A stretch of 64,000 bases of DNA from Blasia pusilla. Its lineage: Eukaryota; Marchantiophyta; Marchantiopsida; Blasiales. The notes beneath the pieces were generated by a model, which made no database searches, was not told where the DNA came from, and saw only the letters and a program-made list of their open reading frames with translations. Shown here piece after piece: positions 1-13,300 of this stretch. Positions within the stretch are counted from its first letter, which is position 1. Each line of letters starts with the position of its first letter. The stretch lies in contig CM114271.1 in NCBI GenBank assembly GCA_050084515.1, forward strand, positions 66,650,001 to 66,714,000. Direction: 5' to 3'. The translations under genes were made by a program, and so were the position numbers.

Positions 1-3000
1 TCCCCTCTTGGAGGAGAAATATAACTCCTCATCATACTTTCTTTGAAATATGACCAAAATCTATTGGATAAGGAAATATGGAGGCTAAAGAAGACATTGG
101 GTAAATTTTTTTATATAAAAAATCCATAGAAGTGAGTAATCCAATTGGTGTTTCCACATTTCCCAATTTTTACTTTCCTTCATAAATTTGAATTCTTATA
201 TGGTGAAGGTGAAAGACATGAATTGACTTATTTTTCATAAAGATCTCTCACTCGTGTGGAAATCCTTCAAATACTTGGTGCGGTGGAGATGCATCGAGTG
301 TTGGATTCTCCATCCATCCTTTGATTTTTTTGTTAGAATTGATTTTTTTTCAAGTAATTTTTTCCAAGGTTTTCAAAGACTTAAGAAAATTTGGAAAAAC
401 ATTGGACGTTGGTATCTTTTTTCAAAATATATCAATTACACTCTCCATAAACATTTGACTATTCAATAAATTATTGAAAGGCCCTTTGTCCAAGCTATAT
501 CTTGCAATGAAAAATACTAGTAATGTAAGAAGAGAATTTTATGCAATTTTATGCAATGCAACCGCATTTCAATTGCAACTTTGTGAGTGTCACAATAAAA
601 AATTACTCACAATACTACAAATTTGACTTGCAATTAGAGACTCCGATGTTGCTCAAAATTTTTGTTTTATTACTCTCAAAATCTAGTCGCAATTGGCTCA
701 AAAACAAAATCCCAATAGACTTGGAATATTTTGCAACGTTGCGATTGCAACACGAGCCAATTTAGACTTGCAATTGGAGGAGACTAGAAGAGTATTAGAG
801 TTTCAAAAACTTACCATTGATGCTCAGACATCCCAAAAGGAGAAGACCTCTTCTCAGGTCTTTCAAACTTGCCATATGTCATCCATGACCTTATAAGTGA
901 GGAACTCCCCATATCTAATAAACCGTGCAAGGCATTCACATAGTAAAATATGAACTAACTAACCCTACATTCCTAGGACGCGATGATATAAGAGATACTT
1001 ACAAAGGCATGGACGAATGCCTCCTCTTGTCGTTGACCAAATGAGTGAGTCTTTGACTCCCTTCTAGTGCTTAAGGCAAACACCGCACCTCCACCAATTG
1101 CAGCAATTGCTATCAGTCCATTTTCTCTCTAAGTTGTGGCATGTCAAGTTTGCAAGTCTATTGTTTTCTTATTGCGAGTATCATGCAAGTCCTAGGACTC
1201 ACACATTTCTTCCTAATGAAAATCCAGGGAGTGGCACTGATTGGCGGCTCTTGACACTTGTAAAATTCAAAATTTGCAACTTCAAGGACTCGCAAGAGAC
1301 TCAAATCTTTTGGTTTGTGCGAGAAATTTTTGAGACCTTCAAGTATTAGAAATTTTGGGAAGACACAAGATTTGAGTTTGCGACTCATCTTTGAGTTTGA
1401 GGAACTCAAAAAGAAGTTCCAAAGGGTGTAACTTGAACCCATTGGCAAGTACTTATGTCCCAATCGAACTTCATCTACTGAATTTTTTCGGTTTCACCCA
1501 TTGGAGTATCTTGTTTTGAGTCTTTCATAATACCCTCTAAAGTTGTTGCAAGCATAAAGGAAATTTAATATGCTCTAGAGGCCACCCATATAATCCATCT
1601 TATCTTACAAATGTTAGAGGATCCTTGAGCAAGAGCAAAATCAGGAGGCCAAATGATTATGCCTATACTATGCATATATGTTCGCTTAGGTTGCACTAGA
1701 ATCTTGTAGGCCCACCGAGATGAGTGTTGAAGAATTCTCATGGAGGAAGGTATTGTGCCCATACACTTGATATTAGATGTAGAGACGAGCGTGCATATGG
1801 AAGGTTAATTCTCACGTCACTATATAAGGATAAATCTGACATGGAACAAGTAGTTGTATCACAAGTAATCATCCCCAAAGAAGCCTTTGAATGTGATGAT
1901 TTGGTTTTCCCAAACTTGTTCGATGATATTTTGGCATGAGGATGAGTAAATACCTCCATGCACGGCATGCAGGTGAGTACATGTGCAATCAAGGGTATGT
2001 ATTCACATTCACCTTGGGATGTATTGGAAATGCATCCTCCGATATATAAGTTGATGCGAGTGAAATCTTTGAGGATGATATGGATGGATATTTGTGGGCT
2101 TGCCCATGGGATTGTAAAGCAACTTCTTCTCCAATGCATGTCCCCTCTCCAACTACCATCTCCCCTTCAGATCAAGTTCAACCAACCAACATTGTGGACT
2201 CAAGCATCTCATGGTGGCCCCCAAGTCAATAGTTCCCCTAGCGAGGGGGCCCAACCTCGAGTCTAGGCGCGTAAGGGTGTATGCACTTTTCTCGACAAAC
2301 ATGGCCCCATGGAGCTGACAAGTTGTTAAGTAGTAATATAGGGAGTACGATGTGATCCTATAAGGATGTCTTAAAACCATCCCCATTGATGAGCAAGTAT
2401 GAGGTAGGAGATATAAAATGAAAGATTCAACTTTCGGTCCTTGGACTTTAAGTCTTGGGGTATTTGTGCTAGTAAAGACATTCATTGATGAGGGATGTGA
2501 CATGGATGAGGACTCTCATCTTATTCATGTAAATTGGTGCCATACACTTCCATATTGCATGGAGAAATTTGGCGAATATAGATCCATCTTTCTCAAAGTT
2601 CTTTTTGTCTCCACAAGCTATTACTATGAAAAACTCCCATCATTGACAATATATTGACAATGATTCTATATCATGTGGTAATATTGTAGGGTAAATTCAA
2701 TCATCCAATCACAATCTTCAAGGAAATGCCCCATGGGAGTACTTGAAGGGATGACATGCTTGGTTTGGTTCACAATGGGATGAAGGTTTTTACTTTTCCA
2801 TGGTCGTCACCAAAATCATACAAATATATTAGGAGATATTTTTTAGTTGCAAACAAGGAAGGCTAGTGGAAATATATTTTTCATAAATGTACTATAAAAT
2901 ACGTGTTCTCATTCATGCTTATTTGTGAATATTATTGTTTATGCGGATTCTTAAACTGTAACTTTGAAATATATTTGGATATGTCTATCACCTATGCACA

Positions 3001-4478
3001 AAGGCTTCCCCCATTTTGAGAGGTATTGCAAGTTGGAGGGTCTTTTCATGGTAGGGGATGCCCTTACATCCTCCTCAGAAGAAAACTAAAAATCCGGAAG
3101 ATCAAATGCTGGAGGATTGGCCAAGCTCTCCATCAAGTGGAAATAGGGAAGGATACACCCACGAGGAGGTGATGATCGCCTTGAAGAGTTGACCAATGAA
3201 TTCCATGCCAATGGCATGGAGAATTTCCTCCATGACCATTTCTTTGATGTTGATTTCAATGTGCATAGAGGTTATATGGACGAGGAGGCATAAGTTCTAT
3301 TATATCCCAATGTAGGGACATCTCGCGTGGTTGCTATCTTCTTTTGAAATAACATGAGTGGTTCTATGTTCCAAATGTGTTCATGGTGTTATGTCTTTTA
3401 GGATAGATCGACGAGTTTTGGTAGAGTGCCTTTGAGGAAAGCCTCAATAAGTCGAGGGTGATTTGTTGAGGCCTTGGGTAACCTGAGAGAGCATATTCCC
3501 TTTTGTTTTGGCTCATTTAGTGGCATATTGAGAAACTTACTACTTCAAGTAAGTTATTGTTAGGAGTAGAGATTAATTTCCACTTTAGGATGTGGCACTT
3601 GATTCCCTACAGCAGATAAAGAGCCAAGGAGATGACCTACGAGCATAGGTTATCATGGAAAGAGCTTGGGAGAGGGAATGGAGTACGTATACCTAAGGAG
3701 AGAGTTCATCATTTACATTCCTCTTATTTTGTAGCATGAGACTCCACATTGAGCTTCATCTAATATATTTGGTGAAGTAAGAACCAAACACTATGATGAT
3801 ACATGGTGTATGCGTCATACATGTCGTAGGCCCAAATTTGACTTGTTTTCTAGACACGTACCTTAAGTTGCTCGTGGAGGAGTTATTTACCATTTGGAAG
3901 GGAGTTTGTTTTGTGGATAAGGCATCAATTTCCTTGAAGAGACAAGGTTCTTTAGACTTAGGTATCAATATCGACAATATCAATATCCCATATGCTATAA
4001 TATACTTGGATTGGTTGATCTAGGACGATCATGTGCGTAGGGATGAGATACCTTACATACGTTCTAGAATAAAGCAAGAGTCATCACTCAACATAATACC
4101 TTATTGGAGTATGAATACATGCAATGGCTTTGATACTTGGAAATATGGAGGCATCATATCGTACTACACATTCTTGATATGTACATATTTCTTAAGATAT
4201 GAGCTTGTGGTTTGCTTGAAAACCATTTAGATGGATGTATTTTGAAGAGAGTTATATGTGTCGATTGAAGGGCTTGATAAAAAACCAAGGCCCTAGTTTA
4301 GGGTATAGCATAAAACCCTTTTCAATGGGGAGGAGATATTAGAGTTGCACTTTGGCACCTTCCAAGTGTTGGCCTTGCAATTTTGATGACATCCAATTCT
4401 CCCTTGAGACCTGCGCCCTCCATCATCATGATGATTGTGGTATGTTTGTGGTGGACACACGATTCCAACAAGGAGACG

Positions 4479-4479
<1 letters not shown>
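1..4479. other. AT-rich intergenic DNA, no gene recognised
   Basis: Many short frames below 135 codons on both strands, none with a recognisable motif. The mosaic of moderately complex sequence at 1.5-3.5 kb has the look of an old, unreadable transposon, but no diagnostic block was found. Confidence 0.5.

Positions 4480-4564
<85 letters not shown>
4480..4564. repeat. (AG)n microsatellite, about 42 repeats
   Basis: An uninterrupted AG tract of 85 bases. Reading frames through it on both strands are pure Arg-Glu or Ser-Leu and are artefacts. Confidence 0.97.
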
Positions 4565-4566
<2 letters not shown>

Positions 4567-5699
4567 TTTGTCTTTCCCTCAAAAGTGGAATAGTGTTTCT
4601 ATATTAATCACCGATCCCTTTATGGATGGAAGTATGTTGTGACATGTATCCATAGGCATAATACAACTTTGCAAAAGTGGGCAATGTGCGTTCCCATATA
4701 GAGTGATTGATATAATATATTATGTGAAAATTACACCTTTTTATTACAATCCAATGCATAATTTACATGTACAATAAACTAAGTCCCTAATTTACTTCGC
4801 ACTCATGTGACACTCAAATTTTGTTTTATTTTTATCATCGAAGAGTTTGCATATTTTCCTCCATTGGTATGCTTCCTTGAAAACAAGAAAACTTTCTTTG
4901 AATTTTTGGGCAATATGATTATTTGTTACAATATATTTGCATAAATCCAACATATAGAAATTTGAGATTTTCGAATTAAATATGGAAAGCTAGTGTTTAG
5001 AAAAAGTTGATTTAAAAAAAATCCAAAAATCTAATAAAAATTTAGAAATCAGGGGGAAGGCTTCTTTGGAATAGTTCATCTATTCAAAGTTGCCCACATC
5101 CACTCTACATTTTATCCTCATAAGGGCCATACATGTGGTCACCTTTCACTACATACTAATATGAGCTTGTGCCATGCACGAGTTAATGATGAGTACCCTA
5201 AGTACCCATATGCTCCAAATTAATTAGATAGGACTTACTAATTAGATGGGAAAGGGGTTAGTATGAGAGACCATCGTGAGGGACAATATTGACGAGAGAG
5301 TTGTTGCACATTATCTAAACTATTAACAGAGGAGCGTTTTCTCATGGCGACACGGGAAAATGAGACACATGTCGTTTTTAATCCATAAGACCCATGGGTA
5401 AGGGAGGGCATTCAAGTTCAGGCCTTAGGGGTGGGGAACATGAAGGGGACCACGGTCCCTTCACGGGTCCTAACTAGTAATATAGATAAACATAAAGGGA
5501 TACTTAGAAGGGTAAGCATTTTCCTAACACATATTTTCTTCAATTTGATAGCTATTCCATAGAATTCTTTTCTGGGAGCTATGGAAAATGTTGTTATTAA
5601 CCCCACCATAATTGTAAGTAAGTATCCATATAGATTTACAGCGAATTTCCGTAAATGGTCCTCCAGACATTTCCGTAACATGCTTTGAACCGAGCTATT
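4565..5699. other. AT-rich intergenic DNA
   Basis: No gene, repeat array or structural element recognised. Confidence 0.5.
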
Positions 5700-6170
5700 A
5701 GTCAGGAGGGTAAGTTTGGCAGCCCAGCCCAGCGCAGCCCGCGGGTCCGTGGACGGCCTCAGGGCCGTAGGTCCTGTCGATGGATGAATAATTCTCCGTA
5801 GATTAATGAGGACGGAGCCGTCCGGCGCTGACCGAGTGCGGATCCGTGCGGACCAGAGTCAATGCTCTCGCTCCGTTGACACTGTAGCCTGGCGATCTGA
5901 GATGGATGTAACGCGAGATTCCGTCCAGTCCGAACCCAGTACGGACGTAGCCACACGAACCGCCCCAGCCTCGGGAAGCGGGTCCGCAAATGTAGCATCC
6001 ATCCACCCGTCAGTTGAGTTGGTGTGGATGGATGGACGTCAGTCTGACCAGAGCGCGACTGTAGTTAGGCACGATTGCGTACCATCTATCCATCCATCCA
6101 TCTGGGCTACAGAAGTAGCTGCTCCAGTTGGGGCTTTATGGAGTCTGCGTCTTAGGTAGGATTTCCCTGC
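5700..6170. other. GC-rich island of unknown nature
   Basis: A sharp GC-rich block in AT-rich surroundings, with CCATCCATCCATC runs at both ends of its right half and a TATA-like ACTATATATATG just beyond (6180). A 117-codon plus frame (5806-6159) and two overlapping minus frames exist but have no recognisable domain. It could be an old first exon or CpG-rich promoter, or part of a transposon. Confidence 0.35.
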
Positions 6171-6869
6171 ACCCATGTACTATATATATGTATCTATATC
6201 TCCGCCCGTTATGTTGGTACCGGGGATGATCCGCATATGCAGTTACTATTTTCATTTGGTAGCGGCTTTTTTCTTGGGGTGGATTGTGCTTTTGGGCGTG
6301 ATTTGTGGTTTTTTTTTCTTTTCCATTTTTTAAAAGTAAAGAGAAATTGGAATAAAGGTGGCTGGGAAATTCTAAGGGAGATGAAGATATTTTGTATATT
6401 AGGTAAGAGCATATAATCCTTGAATTGAGGGAATGCGGAGACTTAGCAAGAAAGATGTCAAACTTCTTGCTCATTGTCCTATAGATATATGTATAGCAAC
6501 AATCCAAGCTAATGGAAGATTTGATGATACTAGAAAATAAATGTTAGGCTCATATTTAAGCTATATAACGTAAAGAAATAAAGATACAAGGTTATGACCC
6601 AATCTAGAGTGAGGGCTATGAACAAGGCGATGATACAAGACATACAGAACTGAAGTTAGAGTAATGGTTATAACTTGTAGAGGTTGACTTGAAGAAAAGA
6701 GGGTTCTCAATATCATGGTATACAAAGTGTGTAGGTATGCGATGCTAATCAAGGAAAGGTAAGGAACGCTAAAGATCGATCACCATATGAACATGTGTAG
6801 AAGAGACAAGGAAACAAATGTTAAGGAAACATCCATAAGGATCTTGCCTCGAAGGCCATCTAATGTGCT

Positions 6870-7170
6870 TTGTATGAAACAAAAATTGGATATATTGGCA
6901 ATACAAGATCTAGAGTGGTCTAACATAAAGAGTCATTAGATATGCTTGGTATGAAAGAGATATCGGAACCGGTGGTAAGACTAGATCTTCAGGGATTTTG
7001 CATGTAAGGCCACGAGATGGGTTCTATGTGAAAGAGATATCGGATATGGTCACATCACACGATCAAGAGGGTTTTAAAAAAAATAGTCAATGGATGCGCT
7101 CTATTTGAAAGAGACATCCAAACACCTGGCAAGATTGGATCCATAGGGATCTTGCACGAAAATGTCACCA
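6870..7170. repeat. Weak tandem repeat around GTATGAAAGAGATATCGG
   Basis: Four cores of the type TATGAAAGAGATATCGGA, spaced about 75 bp, between 6870 and 7110, each followed by a GATCT and TTGCA segment. Strongly diverged. Confidence 0.4.
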
Positions 7171-7605
7171 TAAGTACTCAACATGAAAATATATTTGATC
7201 TAATGAAGGGTAATCCAGAGTTAGAATGGTCATCATACAACCTTACCTTGTTTGCACCAAAGAGCTTAGTTTTGTAGATGTGGAGGACATAATGAACTTG
7301 TTGTGGAAACATCAATTGTCAAGTATAAATACACAATAAACTATGAATTTGAACAAGGATATTTCATGACAATACTTTGCAAAGTTGGGATGGTGTGGAT
7401 AACCATGCAAAGCAAGAGGGAAACAACTAGGATGCATTATGGAGGTAGGAAATCAGAGACATTGGAGAACCACTAAAGAAGAAGCATGCCTAAATGTGAT
7501 GGCCGAATTAGGAGAGGAGTCTTGCCTAAATAATGTGTATAAATAGAAAAATTACTATTCTATAGATAAAAACCCAAATTTAGGCTTATTGTTGAAATTT
7601 TTACA

Positions 7606-7965
7606 CTATAAACTCACTCTTGCAAGATTTTCCATATAAAGATATATCACCAACTGCTCATTGAAGAGTAGTTCCCTTGCTTCTTGGTACAACACATGTG
7701 CTCTCATTCCTTTGCTAGTAAAAATAGAAGTACCCGCTAAAGCACGGCTCCCTTCTTTGAATTCACTATAGTGTCCTAAATATTGAGTATTATTGATCGT
7801 GTGCAAATTATGTTTAATTTGATTTTTGTGAAGTAAAGAATAAATAGAAGTGTTGTCTAGTCTCTTCGATTCAAAGTATTTTAGTTTCTCCATGATGTAT
7901 TTTTCATCCTTTGATATTCCATACATCCAATGTGATAATTTCCTATGTCTCAATACTTCATTCAT
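7606..7965 (-). other. 119-codon open frame, unrecognised
   Basis: An ATG-to-stop frame with a mixed, non-repetitive composition (MNEVLRHRKLSHWMYG at the start), longer than most chance frames nearby. No domain, signal peptide or membrane segment is visible and no neighbour suggests a role. It may be a chance frame or a transposon remnant. Confidence 0.2.
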
Positions 7966-9703
7966 TCATTCATGATAAACATATTTGATTAGTTTGTGAG
8001 GTTGATTATTTTCATTTAAGCAGTGGGTTATTATACTACACAAAAATTTGGTCAATTTTTTTTATACACTTCATTCACATGAACTTGGTCGGTCATTAAC
8101 TTGCACACTTTTCGCCTTACTACTATAGGTGTTCTATTGCGAGGAATACATCATCATTTGGATTTTGGTACATTTGTGAATTGTAGTAATTTTGCTATGA
8201 TAATCATTAATAATTGTAATATGTTTGCATCAAATTTGCAATTTATGGCTATATTGCAACTCATAATAGTGATTAAAATATTTTTACATGTTTTTGTACA
8301 TCCATACTATAGTCAAAATAAGTTTGTAGCATTAAAAAATGGTGATATTTTGGACACTCTCAAAATCTTTTGTTATCATAAGACGATACAACTTTATGTT
8401 ATTCTCTTGCATGAGGGACATTCGGGGCTTGGGGAGTGTCTGAATGGGTAGGTGGGTCGATCTACATAAAGTAATCTCATGGGTATGAGCATCCAAACTA
8501 CCCTTCTCTAGTCTATAAAGTAAAGAAGACTTATTACGTACTTAAAAATCTAAGCTATTGATATGGTAAGATTACCATATTTCTAAGAACTCTTATATTT
8601 CACCATATAAGTTAAAATATCTTCTTATGCCATGTGTCTTATGCTTTACGAGGAATTTATGAAGAAGTAATTAGTTTTTAAGAATTAAAAAAACATAAAA
8701 ATTTCAATAAAAGAGTACTTCATTAGGATATGTTTTAAGGAGTTTAATTTTCAATAGGAGATGAGAAGGTCGATAAGGTTGAATTTGAACAAGGGAGGAA
8801 AAGAAAGAAAGCGGAAAATTGTTATTTCCTCTAGAGAGAAATAGAGGAGAGATATGAAAAGTTGGAGGAGGTCCTTCCTTCTATCCAAAGGGATGGTGTA
8901 AGAGAAAAATAGGCACCCTTTGAAGAGTTAGGTATGGCCCATCAGACCCTATCAGCATCTAAAGAGAAAGAAAGAGAGGGATTTTTTTTTGTCTCATTGA
9001 TATCATTCATGGGATACACATCAATTTTTTTGGTTTGGTAAGTCAATTTATGTAGTGGCTATAGGAATCTCAATTGATGTAGAGAGATGAATCCTATGGT
9101 ATATAAAGTTCACAATTGAGTTTGGACTTTATGATTCATCTTCCAAGCATTTTGAGTTACATAGATATATGGATAGAGACTGGGTAGGGAGAAACCTTAT
9201 TGGAACACTAGAGTACAATCCATGTCATGGACGGGAATGAACGGACTAACCATATTGCAAATTTTTTTTTCTTTCTTGCTGCCGGTAGTATGAGAAATAT
9301 TTTGTTGCTATCCAGTTATCATATGTCAAGCAGACAAGTGTTCACAAATCAAGAAAGCACTCTCCACTAATGATATAGATATACTTGTGGATATAATTTT
9401 TTTTATTGGAAGGATTGTTGTAAGTTGAGCTTTGTAGCCAAATATTTCCTTGTTGTCAATAGAAGTTGAATATATACTAGCAATTGTGGCAATATATGAA
9501 TTAATTTGGTTTAAACTTCTTTGTGAGGATATAGCTTTAAATCCAAGTGTTCCATATGTAGATAATATCAATCAATTTGGAAAATAACAATGTGTTTTAT
9601 ATAAGGAAAAAAATATTTAGTTGCATTATCATTTCTTTAAAGAAAAAGTCTTAGTCTCAATCCAAGCTAAAGCTATCTTCTATTTTTAGTAAAATGCCAT
9701 TCA

Positions 9704-9990
9704 TGGTTGCATAAAAAATGGACAAGTCTGTCTCTAGGACGGACATGGACGGAAAAGTCTTAATATATCCACGGACATGGATTGAAAGAGGTGGGATCCA
9801 TACTTATAGTTCATAATGGAAGATAGGGCAAGGGCAAGTGGGGCAATAAGGGAGGAAGAAACGAGAGAGTATGGAACACGAAGGCAAATGGGGGAATGAA
9901 AAAGAAGGGGAAGATGGAGCCCATATAGACAAGTCCTTCCATAGGACATGGATAAGTCCTTCCTTTGAGCACATTCTCACTCTTTCCCTT
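9704..9990 (+). mobile_element. Mutator-like MITE, copy A
   Basis: Starts TGGTTGCATAAAAAATGG and shares GGACGGACATGGACGG, CCACGGACATGGATTG, CATACTTATAGTTCATAATG and CCCATATAGACAAGTCCTT with copy C. The right terminus is missing or too diverged to place, so the end coordinate is approximate and no duplication could be found. Confidence 0.65.
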
Positions 9991-11629
9991 ATTCAAGCCA
10001 GCTCGTATAAGGGAGAGGGCAATTACATTAATACTTAATCTTGTAGGGTTACTTGTTCATGTAATTATGAAAATTTTATGCACTTTTTGAAGGAAATATA
10101 AAGAAATGGTATGGAGAGAGCAAACACCATGCTAGTATATATTCAATAAAAAACCCATTATTACGTGGGATGGTAGGTCCTAATGAGTTCTCTCTGCAAT
10201 TTTGAGGTGAAGATGTAATACTATAGTATCACATTTTCACTAATTTGTATCGATGTCTTGCAATTGTTGTGTAGATTTTGCAATTGAGGTTGATGCACCT
10301 ATGGAGAATTGCAAAAAGTTTCCAAAATTGGATTTCGGTAATTTTTGAGGTTGCAATACACTTGGTAATAAATTCTTATGCACACGATAAGCATGCATTG
10401 GACCATCATGTGCAAATGACTACTTTAGCATTATATGTCTATACAACAGAATATTGCATTTTTGCCACTAGTTTAAACAAAAAAAATGATAACCATCAGA
10501 AGATTCTCTAGATGTTCTTGGTCAACCTTGGATGTTAGAAACTCATCCATGCTTATCTTCGTATTCATGAGAAGTATGAAGATAGATAGGTCTCTCTATT
10601 GCTCCCTTAACAACAAGAAAAATCCATGTCTTAGATGTAGGTTGGTATATCAAGTGCTATTCTAAGAGACAAATCCTAATTTTGTTTATATCTAGATTTT
10701 TGAACTTTGTTCTATTATTCTATTTGATATAGAACTTCAAATGGCTCATCTCCATCATTTTCATCGCTAAAAAAATGGGCACTCGTGTGACTCTACACTT
10801 ATTAGTCATAATTGAAGGCAATAGGACCTATACTAGAGTCCAATAGCACCTACATCATAAAATGATGCATCTAAAGCAACATCAGTCTAAATCCAAAAAC
10901 TTATGCAAAACTCCAAAATATGGCAACCAACCCAATACAAATTTAGTATTTTGAATGGATACATGAGACTCATATTCAAATGAACAACATGACATGTTGT
11001 CCAAAAATTGGGTTCTCCATTCCTTGAAGCTAAATTGGTAGAAATTAAAACCACCATGATGGAGTTGGATGTAGGAGGTAGCGGGTGGTTGAGGACCATC
11101 GATACATTTGATTATGTCTTGATCAAATGGATGAAATGATGATAAGTTATCCCGGCCCTATGATCTGCCAACATGTATCTCACATGCATAAAAATTGAGG
11201 AAAATGAGCACAAAAGATGGCCGATTATGATCCTCCCTGCATGTCATAATAATGCATCTATCTAGTCATACACTCATTCTTCATGAGGAGATACATATGT
11301 GCTTAAGAAAATCCAATAGGTGGTAATGTAGTGAATGTATTTCCCCCAAATGGAAACCCCTCTTCCTACTCCTTTAGATCTTGAAATCCATCAACTATGA
11401 ATGTCACTTGATGTATGCCGTACGTCGTAGCATGGATACAACCCAACATCATGTTTGATTAGAACTTTTTCTCTAAAAAGGTAACCCTTGGGTGTGATCC
11501 CCTTTAATCGTGCTTGGTTTTATGCCAATCTCTTCAATGTGCACATATACTTTTCCATGAAATATATCAACTATGCGTGGATAGAGTCGGCAAGGCCTAC
11601 CTCTTGTAGAAAATATCTAAATTAGCATT
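9991..11629. other. AT-rich intergenic DNA
   Basis: No gene recognised. Confidence 0.5.
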
Positions 11630-13300
11630 ACTCATGGAATAAGACTCTTATATGTATACATATCCCACCATGGAGAACCAAATTTTGCAATGAGAGAATG
11701 AGTGGGGATTGGTTCCCTTCTCAATTTTATTGGTTGTATACAAAAAAGTCTAACATTAACATTAACACTAGCCCTAATCCCGACCATAGCCTCTAGTTTT
11801 ACTAAGTGTGGTTAAATAACCCCAATTAAGATAATCATTTTTAAATGGCTTATCATGATTACGTTTTTCTACTGCGTGTGAATACCAAATATGGCAGTTC
11901 TAACGTCTAATGGACTTGACTATAATTCAATTTCCAATAATGTTCCTAAAGCACATAACAATATCTCTGACACCTAAAGCACCTTTGAACATCTTAAACC
12001 TATCTTTGGATAATGCTTCCATAAAGTATCACTTGATATGTACTCATGCACCTACAAGCAATCTTTGCTTAAGATACTTTTTCTTTGATAAAATGCTAGA
12101 GCACCCCTTTATGCTTTTTAAAAGTATCAAGCACAAGATTATTAGCAAGCTTAATGATGCTAATATAATTGGTAGAAAACTTCTAAACAAGGGTAGCTTA
12201 TGGAACATGGCTCTCTCTCACACCCCATCAAAACTAACAAAATAAGAGAATGAGTGGAGGTTGATCCCCTTATCAATTATATAGGGTAGGTTACTTCTTT
12301 GAAGCCAAATTTATAATTTCATTTCCCAAGATGAAGGAATAACCAAATGTAGAGAATTTCTTAGCAATATTGTTTGCCCAATCAGCATCTCTAAATTCCT
12401 ACAATTGTAAACTCGGAGAAGGTTCAAATTAAAGCCCAAACTCAAGAGAGAATTTTACATACCGCCTAATTCTCCTTGTAATATCAAGATGAGGTTTTCG
12501 AGGTGCTTGCATGAGTTGGCTTACTCGGCCAAAAAATTCTAAAGTCAAGCTCGATCTAGGAGGACATATGTAACCTTGCCTTACCAAGCTCTTGAAGCTT
12601 GCTTGAGCTTGTAGAGAGCTTTCTTTAATCTGTATACCCAAAATAGAATCTATGGATGCTCATATCTAAGTGGTTGAGCCATGAATACCTCCTCATGAAA
12701 ATCTCTATTCAAGAAGGCATTTTTTACATCCATGTGACGTAGTCTCCACTTCTTACTAATTGCAGGTGCAACCAGCATTCTTGTATTCACCATCTTTGCA
12801 TTAAGGTTACATGTCTCCTCGTAGTTAATACCATATTTTGTGCATAGCCCTTGGCTGCCAACATTGTTTTGTATCTGTTCATTATACCATCTTGATTTCC
12901 CTTGACCTTGTAAACCCATCTTCAACGAATTACTTCCAATCTACGGGGAACATTAACTAGCTCCCAAGTCTCTTGATGTCTTAATAGAGAAAATTCTTCT
13001 TTCACAACTTTAATCCATTTGACCTTACATGCAGCTTGTTTAAAATAATTCCGTTTCTATTATTGAAGGAAAATTATATATATGCAAAATATGTTACAAA
13101 AAATCATTCATTTTTTAATGTGTGAAAATGACATCTAACTCAACTTGATTCACAAAGTGGCTGTTCAAAGGAGGATACCTCTTACATTGACTTAAGCTCT
13201 AACTAATGTTAGTAGATTCAATACGTACTCTTCCTGTAAGTTCCTGACCATTGAAAATTTTAATTCAAGAGTTTTAGACTCTCCATAACCTAGATGTCAT
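11630..13300 (-). mobile_element. 3' part of a Ty1/copia element, relative of the one at 40-47 kb
   Basis: Contains an LTR-like stretch (about 11630-11930, with GCAATGAGAGAATGAGTGGG), RNase H (12520-12429: APRKPHLDITRRIRRYVK) and RT (12925-12650: MDVKNAFLNRDFHEEVFM). The RT is broken by frame changes. Sequence ends in the region that precedes RT; gag and integrase core are absent, so the element is 5'-truncated. It supplies the uninterrupted target sites for the insertions in the 40-47 kb copy. Confidence 0.75.

Larger units (their letters stand above)
6171..9703. other. AT-rich intergenic DNA
   Basis: Apart from the weak tandem repeat near 7 kb and the unrecognised frame at 7606-7965, nothing is supported. 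A frame at 8101-8451 (plus) has no features. Confidence 0.5.

Noticed and set aside
4322-4642. Frames of 74-96 codons on both strands through the AG tract
   Set aside because: They consist of Arg-Glu or Ser-Leu runs forced by the dinucleotide repeat.
7606-7965. 119-codon frame considered as a gene
   Set aside because: No homology, context or promoter evidence; kept only as a low-confidence open frame.
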